This document shows, piece by piece, positions 13,701 to 28,700 of a stretch of DNA of 64,000 bases. This DNA comes from Uloborus plumipes (Eukaryota > Arthropoda > Arachnida > Araneae > Uloboridae), in assembly GCA_038373865.1 (NCBI GenBank), contig JAXGGA010001055.1, positions 107,603 to 171,602 on the forward strand. Reading direction: 5' to 3'. A model generated the notes under the pieces. It made no database searches, was not told where the DNA came from, and saw only the letters and a program-made list of their open reading frames with translations. The number at the start of each line of letters is the position of its first letter. Positions within the stretch are counted from its first letter, which is position 1. The translations under genes and the position numbers were made by a program.

Positions 13701-16700
13701 CATAACTACAGTTATGAAACTAACAAAAATGGTAATTTGGTGATCATTTTTGCATTTCATCTTATTACAAGCTGTGCTCAGCTACATACTTGTCTGACTT
13801 TTAGAAAGAAAATTAACTAATTAGTTGCATTTCATTTAACTAGATCCTCCCATATGCAAAAAATTTAGCGTTTTCAAACACAAAACTATTTTTCTTCTCA
13901 TTATTTTGTGCATTTTGATACTATTTTCTAAAATTAAAAAGCAAAATACCAGCTAGAAAAAATACAAGAAATTAAATTGTTTTTTCTTTTTTTTTGCTGA
14001 CATTAAATACCTTATCTATACAATGTTTCAAATTGCTTGATTGGTTTACTTAAGTCTTCAGTACAATTTTAGAACCATATTTTACTTTTAGACACAGTAA
14101 ATAAATAAAAAGAAGTAATAAAAAGTCAGTACTTGTGCGATTGGTCATTGCACAGGCTTGTTCATTTTCAATAACTGAGAGTCCCCACTTTTTAGGATTA
14201 GAAACAAAACGCCAGCAATTGTTCAAACAAGTGCAATCATTTTCAGATTTAGAATTGCTAAACCAATAACTTTTAGTGAATGGGAAATACCATGGCTTTG
14301 GCAAACCATAGGAGCCTGTAAGAGAATGACAAATTCATTAAAAAAAAACTGCAATTCCAAGTATGATCAATTTAATATTTTAAGTAAATGGAAAAATACT
14401 AGTAAAAAGTATTTTATAGACAAATTAACATGTGCATACATCATTATTTTTCATTTACTTCTAGAAAAATGTCTTTTCTTGAGTTTTCAATACCTTTTTA
14501 ATTCAATAAACTCAAAAGATCGTTCTGACAATAGATTTTCTGCAATATTTGAAATTGACAGCTCAAATACGAATGCAGGGCTGCCAACCTTATTAGGGAG
14601 TTATGTGTAGTCAGAAGGGAAAAAAAGTGTAGTTTCCAGTGCTTAAGTGTAGTCTAGCGCGGTTCAAAAATCTCCCCCTCCCCAACCATTATAGGCCGAT
14701 ATGCTTAGATCTGTTCTTTACATAAAACAATTTCAAAACAAATCCCAATTTCAAACAATTTCTTTACATAAAACAATTGCAATAAAATGATATTTCATTT
14801 TTTAAAATTATTAATAGATAATGTTGATTATACTGTTCTGCAGTCTGAGTTTTTTTTAAAAACAAGTCAAATTGAAGATTTGCCAAATGACAGCAAATTC
14901 ACAGAAAAACTTGGCAAACAAATTTCCAAAAGAAATTTTTAATCCAAATCAGACTTTCATTCTTTTATTTAATTTAGCAATACAACAGGATTAAATAAAG
15001 AAAAACAAAAAGTGAAATATTTTATCTATGAAGATTGTTTTAATAACAATGTAAGGTTGCCTGTTTTGCTTAAACTGCTAGTTCATCAGGAAATTCCTTC
15101 AAATAACATGATTCGTTGTTATGAATCATACTTGTTTTTCAATTCATTAAGCATTCCGAGTTTCAGAGCAAAGTTCATTCAAAGTATTCAAAGAACAGCA
15201 TCCAAGTTCACTATCCAATCAGGATGAAGAAGACTTGGCGCGCCGCTCAGTTCTTCCTATCCTGAGCGAAACAGCTCTGGTGACGTCATTACTCCGATTA
15301 CGTCATCGATGCGCTCAGGAGTGGAGTGGATGACTTGTGTAGCGGCGCTTGTTTGGCATTCGTTTTAAACGGAAGATGCCATGCGAAATGATACTGGAAT
15401 CGACTTAAAAAAGCATCATCTGGGCCTACCGATGAAAGGACATTCGATATACAAGGGGAAAAAAATAATAATTAGTTTGTATGATTATTCAACTAATGCG
15501 TAGAATTTGCATCTCCTTGCGTAGTGCGTAGTAAACTGGATGAATGCGTAGTTACTACGCTAAATGCGTAGTAGTTGGCAGCCCTGCGAATGACCTCACC
15601 GGGGGTAGCTTTCGCACAAAACTAGAACATGTCAGATGTACAGTCAAAAGAACTGTTGCACCCATAACTCCTTTTTTTTACCTTTACATTATTCACATGT
15701 TGAAGGGGGGGGGGGGGGAGGATTTCCACTTTCCATACACGGAAATATTTTGGATAGCTACAAGAGGAGAAAATTCACCATTTTATGGGGCATTATTTGA
15801 AATGTTAAACTGCATCTAATAACTGCTATTTAGAATATCTGTTAAAATTATACTATGGTGGACTGCCAGATAATTGATCCATTACTGGAAGTTTTTACAA
15901 GTTTCATTAATTTTCCTGAGAAAAGCACAGAAAAATAATTGAAAAATTTCCCATGCGTCAATCAATATAATTAGGATTAATATCAGTTCAAAATTTTCCT
16001 GCTCTCTTTACTATACTCAAAATTATTTTCAATAAAAGTTGAAAAGGAAGATTATGTTAGTAATTTACCACTTACATTCAAAGAATGACCCGGATCAGTC
16101 AGTCAGATAGCAAATGTCAACCTTTTCACAAATTGAAAATCAATATACACACAGTAAAAATCAGCCCATATCTACATACGTTAGTCTAAATTGGCTGTTG
16201 GGTAGATGATGCAGTGTTAGAAAGAAGAATTAACATCTAGGCATCATGCATGACCCCCAGTATAAAATTGTATGCATCAAAATGAATATCCTAGGTGCCT
16301 TTATTAATGAATCAAATATGGAAATGTATACAAATATTTAAAAAATATTAAATAAAACTGTTTCACATTGCTGATGTCATATCTTAAAAGTATTTATAAA
16401 AATATTAAAGAAGATGCTCTCAAAGGCAAAATTGAATAAATTTCAAAATTGCTTACAAATTTATTGTTTAGATTAATCACAAGTCTTAGTTCCAATGAGT
16501 TAGGAAAGAAAAACTTCAAAGTGATCCAAAATTTCAGCGGTTGAATTTGGCGACGCGAGGGTCGGATCTAGGTATCAAATCAAAATATTTGGCTTTTTTT
16601 CAAAAACTGAGATGACGTCATCACACCCAGACCCTGATGACCATGCCATTGTACCATTAATGAATTATGAGGCTTGAATAATTGCCAAATGCCACTGAAT

Positions 16701-19700
16701 ATGAGGACATTTGGCAATTTAGTGTCAAATGATAACAACTAGGCAATATCGAAAAAAATTTTAGCCAAGACTTATAGACTTCAAGAAGATATACCATCAC
16801 TGCACGAGTTGAATGTTTCATTATTTATTCAGTTATTTGGTTATTTATTAATTCGATGAAAAATATTTTTACTACTTCATTAGAAAAGAAAAGTATTCTG
16901 CTTTTCACTTCGTCCCATGCAAAAAAAAAGAGAAAATTTTCCACTTTTTTAAAGGTAGAAATTTACTGGCAAAAATTAAAATAACAGTATTTCATTGCAA
17001 GTTTAATTTTAAAATACTTCGTACTTTCTTTAAGTTCCTTGTACATTCTATGTTAGATTCCTGTTAAGTTAGTTTCAGCTTTATGGGTGAGGCATAACAC
17101 CAAACTTTAAGAGTTTTAAATATGCTTCTTCTTATACGGTCATCTGGCAAGGGAAACAAACAAACAAAAAATAAAATAAGAAAATTCCTCCCAATCATTA
17201 AATTAACAAGGAAAAAAATTTTAACATTGACATCATTAAAGGAATGCAAATAAGTAATCCTTTAATCCTTGACTGCTAAAAAAAATTGTAAAATACATTC
17301 ATTTAAAAAATAGTTCAGAAACTAACCAGGGTGGACATTTTCAATGTACCAAACAAGAATCGAGTAAAGGATTGCATCAGTGATCATCATGATGGCCACA
17401 CTGCGCAGACTGTATTCATCATCCTCAACAGGAGAGATGGCGATGTTCGACCACTGGACTCCAACCCCAACCTCTTCGTAGAAAGCAAAGTATTTCGCGC
17501 CCAGGCCGAAAGCCGTAGTTGATAACAATGACTGAAACAGAACAAAATCAGTTTCAGCACTAAGAGCAAACAGAAATTTGAAAAGCTACATTCAAAACAA
17601 CAGGAATGATGACACAAAACACTATGAAAATTCATGCTGATGGTCTCAAAGTTAAAGTTAATACATAAACTGTCAGTCGAACAAATCCAAAAGTTTTTAT
17701 TTTAAAAATTTTAGTTGCAAAAAAATATAAAGAAGTCTAAATATTTTAAAGTGATAGTACAATCGACAATTTCAATTTTTACTAATCGTTCTTCTGGGGT
17801 TTTTCTTTTCCCTTTCTTTCTTTCTAAAGATGCTTGCACAGTTACAACTATATTCCTAACCATGTGGACTGAATGCAGTTGTAATTCAAGAGGTGAAATA
17901 CATCTACTATTTTTCAGAGGCACCCCGCAGCTGTGACAATAGTTTAAAGAAATTTGGGTACAAAATATAATTCTTATTCAAATTTCATAAAGGAAAAAAT
18001 GTTGGAAATAGATTCTAATAACATTCTGCAAAAAGTTCAGTGGCAATTTCAAACTTATATAATAACAGTGCCTTTCTCTTTTTTTCAAAGAAAAGTTTTT
18101 CAGTAACAAATAACTTACAGCCAAACTTTTAAGCCAAACAGGAATATGATCATGGGCAGCCTCTTCTCGAACTGCTATATACATGTATGGAACATAAGTA
18201 AGAAAATAGATAATGCCGGCACAAGCAGCAGCTAACTTGGCCTTGGAGTATAAGACACTGACAAGAAATCTGAAAGAAAAATAAGTTTCTTGCAACTTGA
18301 GGCAATGGAGTGTTGAGGAACAAAACCTAAAGAACTAATATACTGACGAAAATGACTTACGAGAATGCAATGTTGGCCACAACAAATATTTCTAACATGA
18401 GGAATATTAAAACTGGATTGCTATATGTGAGGACCAGTCCATATTTTAGAATGGCTGTCAAAAGAGCAGCAGTAATGGTCATCTGAAGAAAGCTAGTAAT
18501 GAACCACGCTAGCCAATGCACAGCACTATTCAGGCCCATAGTTTTCATTACCTATAAAATAAAAAGAAACTTGTGGTTAACACAGTAGCATTATAACAGA
18601 ATGAAAATCAATTTTTTAAGTAAAAGGGAAACTCTTCACCAAGCTTTAACCATTTTTCTAGAGGAAAAAAAAAGTGCATTTTTGGTTGTTATATTTTTTT
18701 AGAATCTTTTTATAATAAAAGTTTGCATTCGTTGCTTTGTGCTCCTTTAAAACTTTATTTCAATGTCTCAAAAATCATTTAATCTAATTTTACAAAATTA
18801 GAACAAAATTTGTAAATGTAATAAAAATTTTAAATCTAAATCACATCTATCATCAATTCTTAATAGAATGGTAGAAACGAAAATAACATAAATTTAACAT
18901 TTTTGGTGAATATTTTTCATATAGGTAATGAATCACTCAAAAAATTAAATATAAAAATTATTCATTTACACGTCTGAGATAGATTAAGGTTAAATACTCT
19001 GAAAAAGAAAATTCTAATTCCATTGCACACATTATAACTTACATTAAAAACAATTTAAGCAAATTTGAAGATTAAAAATTTTACAAGATTACCGCAACAT
19101 TAGCATTGCAAAAAAGCATTAAGAAATTTCGACACATGTTTTGCAGTTTTAAGGAGCGCTTTTTTCAATACAAATATATCCGATAAAAATCTTCTAAAGG
19201 CAAATATTTTACTTTTATTTGATATTTTGGAAATATATTTTCATGATATTTTGTACAGTTTGATAACATGTGATGGTGTCAATTTGTCACATGTTTGGCA
19301 GTTGTATGAAGCGATTTTTCAATGCAAAATATTCAATAAAAATCTTTTAAAGGTAAATATTTTACTTTTAATCTTACTAGATATTTTGGAAAATATATCT
19401 TCATGATATTTTGCACAGTTCAATTTCATGTCAATTTAAAATTCACTATGACAAAATAATTAAAAACTTCGTTCATATAAATATATATTTAAACGAAAAA
19501 TTCTCACCTCCTTTAGCCTTTGTTCTTTTTCATACACAATGTTTTGAACTAACATTGACACTGAGTAAACCCATGAAATGGCTAAACAAAGGGGCATAAC
19601 ATGTTCAATCATGAAAAGAAACCTGGAAATAAGAAAAATATCAGCTTAATTTTTGGGAGAAAAGTATTTTGCTCTCTCATGATTGAACTATTATTCATGA

Positions 19701-22700
19701 AATAAAACCACATTTGAAAGATTACACCTTGTACAAACTATAGAATTAGACATTCACACAATTTACTGTTTTTGCCTTTATTGCAACATTAACCCTTTAT
19801 TTTTTAAACAATGTATAGAAGGGGGATGTCTTTGGTCAAAATTGAAAAACCCCCCAAATCAGAAAAAAAAAGTATTATAGCTCAAGCTTTAAACTATAAA
19901 GTGATCTTTAAATGAATTGTGCATTGAATTGACCGCATTAAAGTGACTTGTAATAAATTATTTCACCAATTAGTTCTGAATATTTTCGAAGAGTTAAATA
20001 CACTACTTGTAGAAGTTGCATATTTATGTGCACAATACTATAAAACAGATTATTAATAGATAATGAAATGTAATAGTGAATGATGATAGTAGTAAATGAA
20101 ATGAGCATGATTGATTCAAATTATAAAATAAATAATTTAAAATTAGAAAGAAAAGAAACATACTGGTCCTGAATATAGCACGGGTAAGGAAACTGATGAA
20201 TGTATGTCCCAGGTTCAGTGACATCATGGCCAGCATAGATGCTAATCATTGCCCTTTCTAGCACATCCTGTTGAAAAAACATATATTGTTAGTTACATGT
20301 TGCTTGAAATCATTGAAATACTTTCAAACCCTACACGTGAACTTATGAAAGAGCGAAACATTTTCAAAACTTTTTTTTCCATGCAAAAGTCAATAATGCA
20401 ATAAAAACAGCATTTTTCTAAATAAATATTCCTTATGGAACAGGTTTATAATAAAAACATTTAAAATTAAACAGAAATGGGGGCTATGCTGTTGCCAGGG
20501 GTGATTGTGAGTTCATGAAAAAATACCTGAAAGTTTTGAAGAGAAGTGTGTGTGTGTGGGGGGGGGGGGGTGCTTTTTTCAAAAAATCAAGGCTCTTATT
20601 ATTTAAGCACACCTAATTTTACAATTAGACATATTTGATAATAAATTGTCTTTCATGAATAAACAAAACACATTTCATACATTCGAATAGTTTCAAATAG
20701 TTTCTAGTCAAAAACAATAGAATGGCATCTTAACATTTTTGCTCGATGAATATTATTAGTAATTTTCGGAAAATCACCGAAAATTCGAAAAAAAAAAATA
20801 CCGAAGGTGGGAAGACAAGAGCATAATTAAAAATATTTTATTTCCGGTATTTTCGACCATGAAAATACCAGAATCGATCATGAAAATACCGGAAATCCGG
20901 TAAAATACCGGAACACAATCACCCCTGGCTGTTGCATAAGTCAAATACCTTTTCTGAAATTCTGTCTCAAGAAGTGTATGCAATGTTTACTAATGAAAAG
21001 GAAGATTACAACAAATATTTAAACTAGAAAAGAAAAATCAATATTAATAATGAAGAAGGTTAACTTTTAAGATGATAAATATGATAATTTTCTCATCTTT
21101 CTGAACATGATAATTTTCTCATCTTATGCTTGCAAGATGTGATGAGAAAAACCTTAAAACAATTGCAAGGCAAATGCAATCAACAGAATTTTCTTTTATT
21201 GGGCTCTTCTCAAATATGTATTCTAAGATTTTTTTACTAATTTTATTTCAGCCTCTTCAAGTTCCAAATAACATATCATTATGATATGTTATTTGATTAT
21301 TTCTACTATTGATTTCACAAAATAAGTAGCAACTTTTCATGCATAGTTCATTGCATCATCCAATAATTCTGAAGTTAAAGGTTGGAAGATCTTGAATGCA
21401 GATTTGAATTTCTGAAGTATGGTGTTTATTTCACAATGTGTAATATTTATACTACAATAAATGGCAGAAAGCTTGTATTGCTACAAAACAAAAACAAAAA
21501 CAAAAAAAAAAAAAATAATAATAATAATAATTTCTCAGCATTTAGAAAATTTGTTTTCAGATTCAAAGTTACACTACTTTTACGAAAGTAATTCATTTTA
21601 TATTATGGTTATTATCCGGTCTGAAGTTATTCTATTTTTTGAACAAAGCATAGTTTTACCACAGAAAAATGGTGGATAAACTGGAAATAGAAATAGAACA
21701 CTCCATTCTGTTACAGGTAGGATTGGCTAGAACACACAAGCAGTAAAGATTTTACTGCTTGAGCATTCTCGCTAATCATACCTACTAAAATTGAAGTGTT
21801 CTGTTTCCGCTTCCAGTTCATCCGCTATCTACAATTCATTTTAAATTGTATTATTTTTTAATTTTGAATAAGTATACAATGCTTTAGTAGCTTACTTTGG
21901 TTTTTTCGCTAATAGACGCAATAGCAATATAAAAAACAAATGGGGTAAAACTTGTGGCTCAAAGTTTTGAAGGTTGAAAAAAGTTAAAAAAAAAAATTGC
22001 AGTTTTACAGTATAACTGTAACATAATCATCTATATACATAAAAGACTACTTCTGAAACCGTATGTCCGGGGTAATCTTCCAAACTACTGGACCGATTTT
22101 AACCATTTTTGCCCCGTTAGATAGCTACAGTGACAGAGAGCAGGATAAGCTATTATTTATTTCTAAAAAGCTTAGTTTAAAAAAGTTATTATGGAAAATA
22201 GTAAATTTCATGTCATTTCCCCCATTAAATAATTAAATTTTCAGTGCATTGTTGCAAAAATTTGGTTGCCATGCAACAACAATATTAATAGTAATCATAA
22301 TGAACATTTTGAACCTAGGCTTCGCTGGAGTAAGTATGAATTTTATTGCTTTCTTAGGATTTCTAGATTCATCTGTGCCAATCATCGCTAACGAGACTAA
22401 ATAAAAAGATAATTGATTTTGGCAACAGTTAGAGAACAGAAAATGTTTACAGTCAAAAAATTTCTAAGTTAGGTACATAAGATGTTTTCACCAATGTAGT
22501 CACAGGATATAAACTAATGATGGGACTTATTTTACGTGTAATGTTTGGAAATACTTGACTCCAGTGCGATTGATTTTACAGAGTGCGACATAGAAACTTG
22601 CTGATTTTAATTGGATGCTAATTAGCAAGGAGTGGTCAGAAAGGAGTGGGAAGAATCTCATTTTAAAGAGAGGGTCCTGAAGTTTTGTTATCTCATAGTT

Positions 22701-25700
22701 TAGTTGTCGCCATGCGTTGGACAAAGGAGCAACGAGCGTTCGACGCCGAATCTTACTTTTCAAATAATCTTTCGGTAGTCGCCACTCAACGTGCCTTCCG
22801 AACTCGGTTCAAAATTCAGCAAGTTGTTCCCATTCCTGGCTGGGAATCGACGGTGAAAATGCGTTTTGGGTCCCTGCTTGGCGCATTTTCAAAAAATCGC
22901 CAACTGGCGCGTTTTTCCTTGTTGTCTCGCGTAGTTGAAAGCTCCGAGAGACATTACGCAGAAATGGCGTTTCTATGGCGACAAAACCGAAATCCGTGTT
23001 TGGCGAGAAAAGGGACCCAAAGCACAGATTAACCAAATCGACTGTTTTGTGGGTGAAAACACCCATGGAAAGTGAGAGTGTGGCAAATAGAGTCTCAGGA
23101 GGTCAGCGGATTTCCAGAACCCTAGAAAACGTCGAAAAAGTGAGGGAGTCATCGTTTTTGCGCTCTCCCAGGCGTTCGGCGCGTAAGCACGCTGCTGCTT
23201 TGGGGATTTTTGATTGGACACTGAGACGAATTCTTCACAACGAACTCCAGTTTCATCCCTACAAACTTGCTGTGGTTCACCAGTTGAGTGATAACGTCTC
23301 CTTGAAAGGTGACGTACCGTGGCCGGCCCGCTCTTCCGATTTGACACTCTGTGACTATTTTTTATGGGGGTATCTCAAATCGATCGTTTACAACGACAAG
23401 CCCCGGGCCCTGCAACACCTGAAGAACAACATCCGGCTTGCTATCACCAACATCCCATCAGTCGATATGCTCGAAAGAGTGCAACAAATCTAGGGTACAT
23501 GAGTGCATCATTAACAGGGGCCGTCATTCTTCCCGATGTAGTTTTTAAATCTAACTAATATAAAAATTCAGAATGGGTATCATATCTTATAAAAAGTAGT
23601 AAACTGATACATGATGTACTTTTCCCTTAGTTGACTTTTCAAGTCTGCAAGTTTCTCCGCCGCACCCTGTACTAAGCTTTTAACATTTCCGATTTACCTA
23701 AACATTATTTGTAGCTTGCATTTGTATTTAAGGTGTGTAATACAGTTTTTAAGTTTGTCCAGTCAGACAAAATTGCCATTGTTTACAGAAGTAGCCATTG
23801 TGTGTATAGATATGCACTTTAATATTGAAAAATTCATGAACGAGTGTCACTAAAACACCATACCCGGCCGAAACCCGGGCAGGGCCGGGTACCCGGCTAG
23901 TGCTGTCATAAAAGAATAGCAAATGAAAAATTCAGATTTAATCAAATCCCTCCGAAACCAATTCATACCTGTATCCATACAAAACCAAACTGATAGTAGC
24001 CGTATCCCCAATTCCTCGGTCCAGGAAACCAAAACCTGTTGCGAACGAGGTTGGTCGTTGTGGTGAATGAGGCATTCTGCCGGATTTTGTATGTCATGTG
24101 ATTGGGCATGGAACCATCTTCTGTCATGTTAAAAATTACACCTAGGAAGAAGTTTTCAATTTTTATATCAACTTTCAAAAATGCAAAACGTGAAACAGTA
24201 GTACTTCCTTCGGGGGACACATCTTTCTAAGGGACATTCCTTCTGGTCCCAGTCTCTTTGAATAAGAACTTTCCATGTGTTCACATCTGATTAAGGGACA
24301 GTCTCACAAATAAAAACTAATGTATAAATGAATTAGAAATATTGAATTTACTGAAACTCAAAGTTTACTTTTCATCTAAAAATTACCAGAAAAAAGCTTC
24401 ATGTTTGTACTATGAAGCAAGTACATATCGTAAAATTCTTGCAGAAATCAATATGCATGTGCTTTTCTTTCAGCAAATTAAATAGGCTCAATACTGATGC
24501 ATAGTACATGGCCTATGACCAGCTTTATATAGAAAACTTGAAATTTCAACACTAATTGTAATTTACATTACATTGCATTGTAAATGTCATGGCATCAAGC
24601 AAATCTATGTAATAGATTACTTTGAAATAATTTCTGTGTATTGCACAATTTTGCCATTACTAATTTCTTGATTACATTTTAATCATTAAAAGGATAACTT
24701 TAAAATGTGAATAATTCTAAATGTTATGTTATTTTTTTTAAACATTAACATTCATTATAAATGTCCAGTTCACTTGGTGTCCCTTGCTGAGAGGTTCAAC
24801 TATACCCCAAAAACAAGAAGAGGAGGAAAATGTTGAGATTTTCTTGCAGGTCCGGAACTCGACAATAGTGAGACAAAACAAGTCAAAAGAACAAAACAAA
24901 TAAATAACTCACTGGCTAATACTGTGACATTATCATAATAAGCTTCATTTTTAAAATAGCTGAGCAAGTCTTCTTCATTCCGAAAGCCCTGGAACATGTT
25001 CAGGCTCAGACCGGACATCAAGGAAATCCAGCTGCAGGCAGCATTGTCTATGGAATCTAGTTGCTGCAAGAACACGTCTTTGTCGATGATGACGGAATTC
25101 GCTGCAAACTCTTCCAGGGCAAGGCTATGGAACAGTTGCAGGAACAATGGATACTTTTGAAAATTTTGATGAATCTGGAAGAAAAATAGTCATAAAAGCC
25201 TATGCATGTACTATTGCTAAAATTATTATTATTTTTCCTTTTTTTTTAAAACTGATTCGCATTTTTTGAAAACTTTGATTCCCAAAACTTGAGCTAAAGA
25301 CATGATACATCATAATGAAAGCCTGAAGTAAAATTAAGCAAACTCATGGAAGTACACTGAAAAAGTAAATGTATACTGAAAGAAGTTATTTGTAACAAAA
25401 GTATTAAATACTTTGAAAATGGAAAACTAAGTAATTAAAGAATACAACATGCATAACTTAATTTTATGATTTCAAGATTTTATACAAACTATTTTAAAAA
25501 TGAAATTACTTTCATTTGTATTTTTTTCTTCAAGTTGTTTTTTCATCACAAGTAGTATAAAGACTGAAAAACATTAAGTTACCTACACATTAAGGTATCT
25601 ATTACATTTGGTAAAAAACAAGAAATTGTTTTCTGTAATTATTTTTTATTCTTACACCCAATATTTCAAAAATATTTACAGAATTTCATACAGGATACTA

Positions 25701-28700
25701 TAGTATGTAGATTGTAGAAAGGTATGGAAAGGCTGAATAAAGAGAAAATTTCATTGCTGAACTGCTTATTATTAACATTATATTATTAATTATTGTTATT
25801 CATATTATTTGATTATTATTATCTAGAAATAAAGGACTAAGAAATTGTCAATGCATAATCAAAATCACTGAAATCACAAGTAGAAACTCACTTGTTTTAA
25901 AACAGCTAAAGAGTGATCAGTGCTATTTTCTGCCAAAAATATTCTAATTTCTTCTGATATGTTGAGCATTTTTTGAGCATATTGTGTAACAGTATCCAGC
26001 AACTCAAAGGTCTCATTTGCCTGTTAAAAACAAATTATGTAGAATCGTACTTTAAAATTCCTTGAAAGAAAATCAAATACATATGCACTTTTTCAGACAT
26101 GGAACTAGTATAGGATTCCGAGGTTCGATACCCCTAGCTAAAAAATTCCTACCGAGTACATAGTTTCATTTAATTTGCAGGGCGTGGGCCCAAAAGTACA
26201 GTGGTCAGTGCCCCTTTCCACTTCAAGCTTATGTCCAAACTTTGAAAGTGGAAACAACTTATAGTGCTATATGCAGGTGGTTAAGTGTCAGGGATAAAAC
26301 TGGTTGCCTAACAAGTGCTCCTTAACAAACAGTCAACCTCTTTGCAAATAGCAAATCTCAAGAGCATCCATGTTACTAAAAAAGAGAGAGAGATTGGCAT
26401 CTACAGCAGGTATCACTGTTCAGAAAAATTTTCCAAGACAAAATTTCATAAGCTACTAGCTGCCAGGGCAGCTAGATTAGCTTCCTGCGGCATGCTGATG
26501 CATAACGTCCCCCCTCTCTAACTTTTACCTCATTCTGAAATTATATTATTTGATATAATTTAATGTTCATTCGATTTCAAGACATACCACGCACATGGCC
26601 CGGCATTGCACGGGCACTTCGTGCCCTGAAAGTAGTGAGAAAAAAATTTAAAGAAACTACTCCCCGCCAAGGCGGCTCGCTTACAGGCGCTTCACGCCTT
26701 TACTTTTTTCCTATATAAAAAAATCATTCGAATTATTGAGATGCTTCACGCCTTCAAGATGGTGAGGAAAGTTTCAGTAAGTTCAGGTCGCTCAAAGAAA
26801 AAAAGCAGACATAGATACTCAGTTTTTAATATAAGTAGATGGCTCTTCAACAAATAAATGTTTCAAAATATTACCAGTAGCTAGCGATAAAAATTCTACG
26901 TAAGTGGTCCGCTTATGAGTTTCGTGTTTGATTTAGTTAAGCCTTCATTCAAAATTCTCATTATCATTGTTATCACCGTTTCATAACAACGACGGTTTGC
27001 AAGAATGGATTTCATATTTAATCATTTATTAGGCTTAATCGCTTTAAATTTGACTACTTACTAATTGATATCTTCGCTAATTAAAATCGTATAATTATAT
27101 CAATTGAAACTAAAGAAGCTTGAAAAATTACCTATCTATCGGTACCTGGTTCGACTTTCAGTTCATTGGCGTTCAGGAGAAAGAAGCGTGACATAGAAAG
27201 ATAGTTAGAAAGAAAGATAGTTAGAAAGAAAGATAGTGAGAAAGATACTCAGTTTTTAATATAAGTAGATTAAAGCAAAAAAATCTGATTTTATTTAGTT
27301 TTATCACATGGAGTATTATAAAATCACAATATAACTTTTGCTAGAAAATTTCCTCCTATACTTCCCCCCTACCCTCTTTCCCCCTTTTTGAATTATTACT
27401 TCCTGTACTTTCCTATTGACTAACATGTGTAACTTTGCAGACTCTTACAAATATTGACTGACTTGTGAATCCAGAAATTAATTTAATTCTACAGAAGACA
27501 GAATAAGAAATGTTTTCACATGTCTAGTAACAGGGCTCAAGATGGTGATAATTTGGGATTGATTGAAAGGAACTAAAATAAGGTTTTTCAGGTTGCTTTG
27601 AAGTAGTATTTTAATAATCACTCATGATGAAGTCCTTACAATGCTCTGCTTTTTCTGTTAAAATTTCATCTTAAACTAAGGGTGTGGGAGGTTTTTACCA
27701 CAATATAGTATGCATAGTTTTTAATAATTGAATAACCACATTACATAGATTACTCTGACATGACGACTCACCTTTGTAATGATTTCATCAGCGGCAGTGT
27801 TATTCGGAGCATATAAAACACGAGGATTACTATAAAGTACATGGACTAATATTCCAATTTGCTCCTGTTGATACTTTGACATTCCCAATTTGTCTATAAA
27901 CAAAGAATAAACATATGCTCAAAATTAGAACATAAACTCAATACCTAACAGAAAATAGTTTTCAATAAGTAATATGCTAAATTACGTATAATTTTATCTT
28001 TAAGAGAGCATTAAGTGGTTAGAGGAGATAAATATAAGTGCAGCTTTAGATAATGAGCTCAAAAATCTATATTTAATATTTTAGTAGGCTTGCAAAGGGT
28101 CAACAGCTTGGAGAATTTTTTTGAAGGGGTTAGTGGGAGAGAAAGCCTACTTCAGTTACATTTAAACATCAGTGGCATAGTCAGGGTGGGATAAGGGATC
28201 ACCCCCCCCCCCCCAATAAACAACACATTTTAATGTATGAACACACATGCAATGCCCTAAAATTGCGTTTTATGACATTTAATTTCGAAACATTTTAGAT
28301 GATCCTTCCCTTCATGAAATTTTTTTTGCTAAGTCACTGAAACACATGATTGATAAGTTTTTGGCATTCGCAAAGCATTTACTTGCCATTTTTAAAGAAA
28401 TAATGACACAATCATTATAGTTTTAAAAAAGAAATAAACTAATGCCACGTTTGACCTTGCTAAACATGCTGAAAATCAAAACAAAGTAGAAATTTGAATA
28501 CAAGTATTTTAACCGCCTAACTTTTTAGCTATTGAAAACACACAGATGAAAGAAGCAATCTCAGAGCATTAGTTTCAGAATCTCTACAACCAAATAAAAA
28601 TAATTTTAAATTCAACAATTATTCTGATTACGTCAAACGTAGAATCATAGTTTGCTTTTTCTAAAAATAATTTTAAACTTCTTACTTTAAAAAGATTGAA

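Noticed and set aside
22809..23347. Minus-strand ORFs over the mariner relic
   Set aside because: They are antisense to the recognisable transposase remnants.
26120..26145. GGTTCGATACC, a tRNA B-box-like motif
   Set aside because: No A-box or cloverleaf can be drawn upstream and no terminator-like context; probably chance or a SINE scrap.
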